From Streptosporangiaceae bacterium (GTDB taxonomy: Bacteria > Actinomycetota > Actinomycetes > Streptosporangiales > Streptosporangiaceae): a stretch of 6,106 bases of DNA. The stretch is from NCBI GenBank assembly GCA_030038715.1, contig JASHSO010000437.1, forward strand, positions 1 to 6,106, given 5' to 3'. The translations under genes and the position numbers were made by a program. Below the pieces are notes generated by a model. That model was given only the letters and a program-made list of their open reading frames with translations, was not told the DNA's origin and ran no database searches. Shown here piece by piece: positions 5,553 through 6,106 of this stretch; the first letter of the stretch is position 1, and every line of letters starts with the position of its first letter.

Positions 5553-6076
5553 GAGGAACGCACCATTTCCGCCAGAGCGCTGAGCCTGGCTGTGGTCACT
5601 TCGATCCATCGAAGGTCGGCTTCCAGATGGAACAGGCCGTGATCGGCGAGCAGCCCGTCCATCAGGCCGCCGGTGCGCTTGATCTCGGTCAGCCGGCGCA
5701 TGCGTTGCACGTGTGCGGCACGCTGCGCATCGAGGTAGCTCTCGGCCGGGCGCCCCAGCATCAGCGCCAGCACGACCTTGCTGAACAGCAGCGTCTGCAA
5801 GTGGGGTTCGGGCTCGATGGGCTGCTCCAGCCAGGCGTCGAATTCAGTAGCCCCATGCTCAGTGATGGAATAGCGCTTGCGGTCGGGCCCGGCGCCCGGC
5901 TCTGCGTCCCCGCCACTCACTTTGCCATCGCGGGCCAGCCGGCTCAGCGTCGCGTACACCTGGCCGAACGGCAGTGGCTTCCCCCGGCCGAAGTAGGTGT
6001 CGTAGTCGCGCTTGAGGTCATAGCCGTGACTCGGCTGCCGCTCAAGGAGCCCGAGTAGGGTCAGAGGCACGCTCAC
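5549..6076 (-). CDS. PadR-family transcriptional regulator, first gene of the ABC transporter operon
   Basis: From the GTG at 6076 the protein is 175 residues. The N-terminal winged helix is recognisable: LTLLGLLERQPSHGYDLK (5-22), the recognition-helix region FGQVYATLSRLARDGKV (37-53), and the wing leading to RKRYSITEHGATEFDAWL (66-83). The C-terminal part (about 90-172) is helical and matches the dimerisation region of the larger PadR subgroup (Vir_act_alpha_C-like). PadR proteins such as LmrR repress multidrug ABC transporter genes and release DNA on binding the drug, which suits the two genes behind it. The GTG at 6076 is preferred over a TTG at 6091 because PadR homologues usually start a few residues before the LxLLGLL helix. 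In addition, a TATGCT -10 box ends 6 nt before this GTG, giving a leaderless transcript. The next GTG, at 6070, would remove only two more residues and cannot be excluded. The stop overlaps the ATPase start by 4 nt. Confidence 0.92.
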   Translation of the reverse strand: MSVPLTLLGLLERQPSHGYDLKRDYDTYFGRGKPLPFGQVYATLSRLARDGKVSGGDAEPGAGPDRKRYSITEHGATEFDAWLEQPIEPEPHLQTLLFSKVVLALMLGRPAESYLDAQRAAHVQRMRRLTEIKRTGGLMDGLLADHGLFHLEADLRWIEVTTARLSALAEMVRSS

Positions 6077-6082
6077 GCGGTG

Positions 6083-6088
6083 AGCATA
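6083..6088 (-). promoter_or_regulatory. Probable -10 box of the PadR-ABC operon, leaderless type
   Basis: TATGCT on the minus strand matches TANNNT and is followed by six bases before the GTG at 6076. Transcription would begin at the start codon. Only 18 bases remain upstream inside the window, so the -35 box cannot be seen. The spacing is the same as that proposed for the DUF72 gene. Confidence 0.42.
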
Positions 6089-6104
6089 CAACAGGTGTAG
6101 ACAC
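6087..6104. promoter_or_regulatory. Small overlapping dyads, candidate PadR operator
   Basis: TACA-N5-TGTA (6087-6099) overlaps the -10 box by two bases and fills the spacer toward the -35 region. A second dyad, GTGT-AG-ACAC, lies at 6095-6104. PadR regulators commonly bind short A/C-T/G dyads in their own promoters, for example ATGT-N8-ACAT. The match here is only in style, and the site may continue past the window edge. Confidence 0.38.
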
Positions 6105-6106
6105 TG

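Noticed and set aside
4920..5583. Plus-strand frames antisense to the ABC ATPase gene
   Set aside because: The minus strand carries an intact ATPase with every nucleotide-binding motif; the antisense products resemble nothing known.
5553..5609. Longer ATPase starting at the ATG at 5609
   Set aside because: It would overlap the PadR gene by 61 bases and adds a polar tail unlike ABC ATPases; the ATGA overlap at 5552 is the usual arrangement.
5627..6058. Plus-strand frame of 143 codons antisense to the PadR gene
   Set aside because: It is fully covered by a convincing PadR protein and has no ribosome binding site or domain signal.
6077..6091. PadR start at the TTG at 6091
   Set aside because: TTG here lies in the probable -10/operator region and has no Shine-Dalgarno; GTG at 6076 fits the family N-terminus and the leaderless geometry.
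1..6106. CRISPR array, tRNA or rRNA gene, transposon ends, phage or toxin-antitoxin genes
   Set aside because: No regularly spaced direct repeats, cloverleaf-like sequence, transposase or small paired ORFs were found in the gaps, all of which are short.

Overview
The window is a GC-rich, densely coding stretch, most likely from an actinobacterium. The reasons are strong GC bias at third codon positions, frequent GTG starts, TANNNT-type -10 boxes placed so that two genes look leaderless, and gene families common in actinomycetes (a PadR/ABC trio, a glycine-rich VOC subfamily, a TetR regulator). Genus or species cannot be read from the sequence. It holds seven protein genes, one of them cut by the left edge. 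No RNA genes, CRISPR array, insertion sequence, integrase or phage gene was seen. No gap between genes exceeds about 110 bases.

Left region (1-1739, all minus strand). The order of transcription is a VOC/glyoxalase-fold protein (1329-1739), a DUF72/YecE-family TIM-barrel protein (362-1243), then the N-terminal part of a TenA-like thiaminase II (1-322). DUF72 and tenA are 39 bases apart and probably form one transcript. The 85-base gap before DUF72 contains a likely leaderless promoter and a cluster of inverted repeats.

Centre (1740-2490). A TetR-family regulator (1850-2452, plus strand) is transcribed divergently from the VOC gene. The shared 110-base region carries a 16-bp palindrome (GATACGC-GT-GCGTATC) at 1789-1804. 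It lies where the -35 elements of both genes would fall, so the simplest model is a TetR protein that represses itself and the VOC gene.

Right region (2491-6106, minus strand). A compact operon encodes a PadR-family repressor, an ABC ATPase of the MacB/LolD type and a large 10-helix FtsX-type permease. The genes overlap by 4 nt (ATGA) and 1 nt (TAATG), indicating translational coupling. The permease is a tandem arrangement of two FtsX/MacB modules, each with an extracytoplasmic domain, joined by a two-helix linker. The trio is probably a regulated exporter or a detoxification system for a membrane-active compound. A small dyad next to the PadR -10 box suggests autoregulation.

The families here are all known and nothing compels the claim of a new system. 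The most useful leads are the divergent TetR/VOC operator, the two leaderless promoters with dyads, and the permease's cysteine-bearing extracytoplasmic domain.
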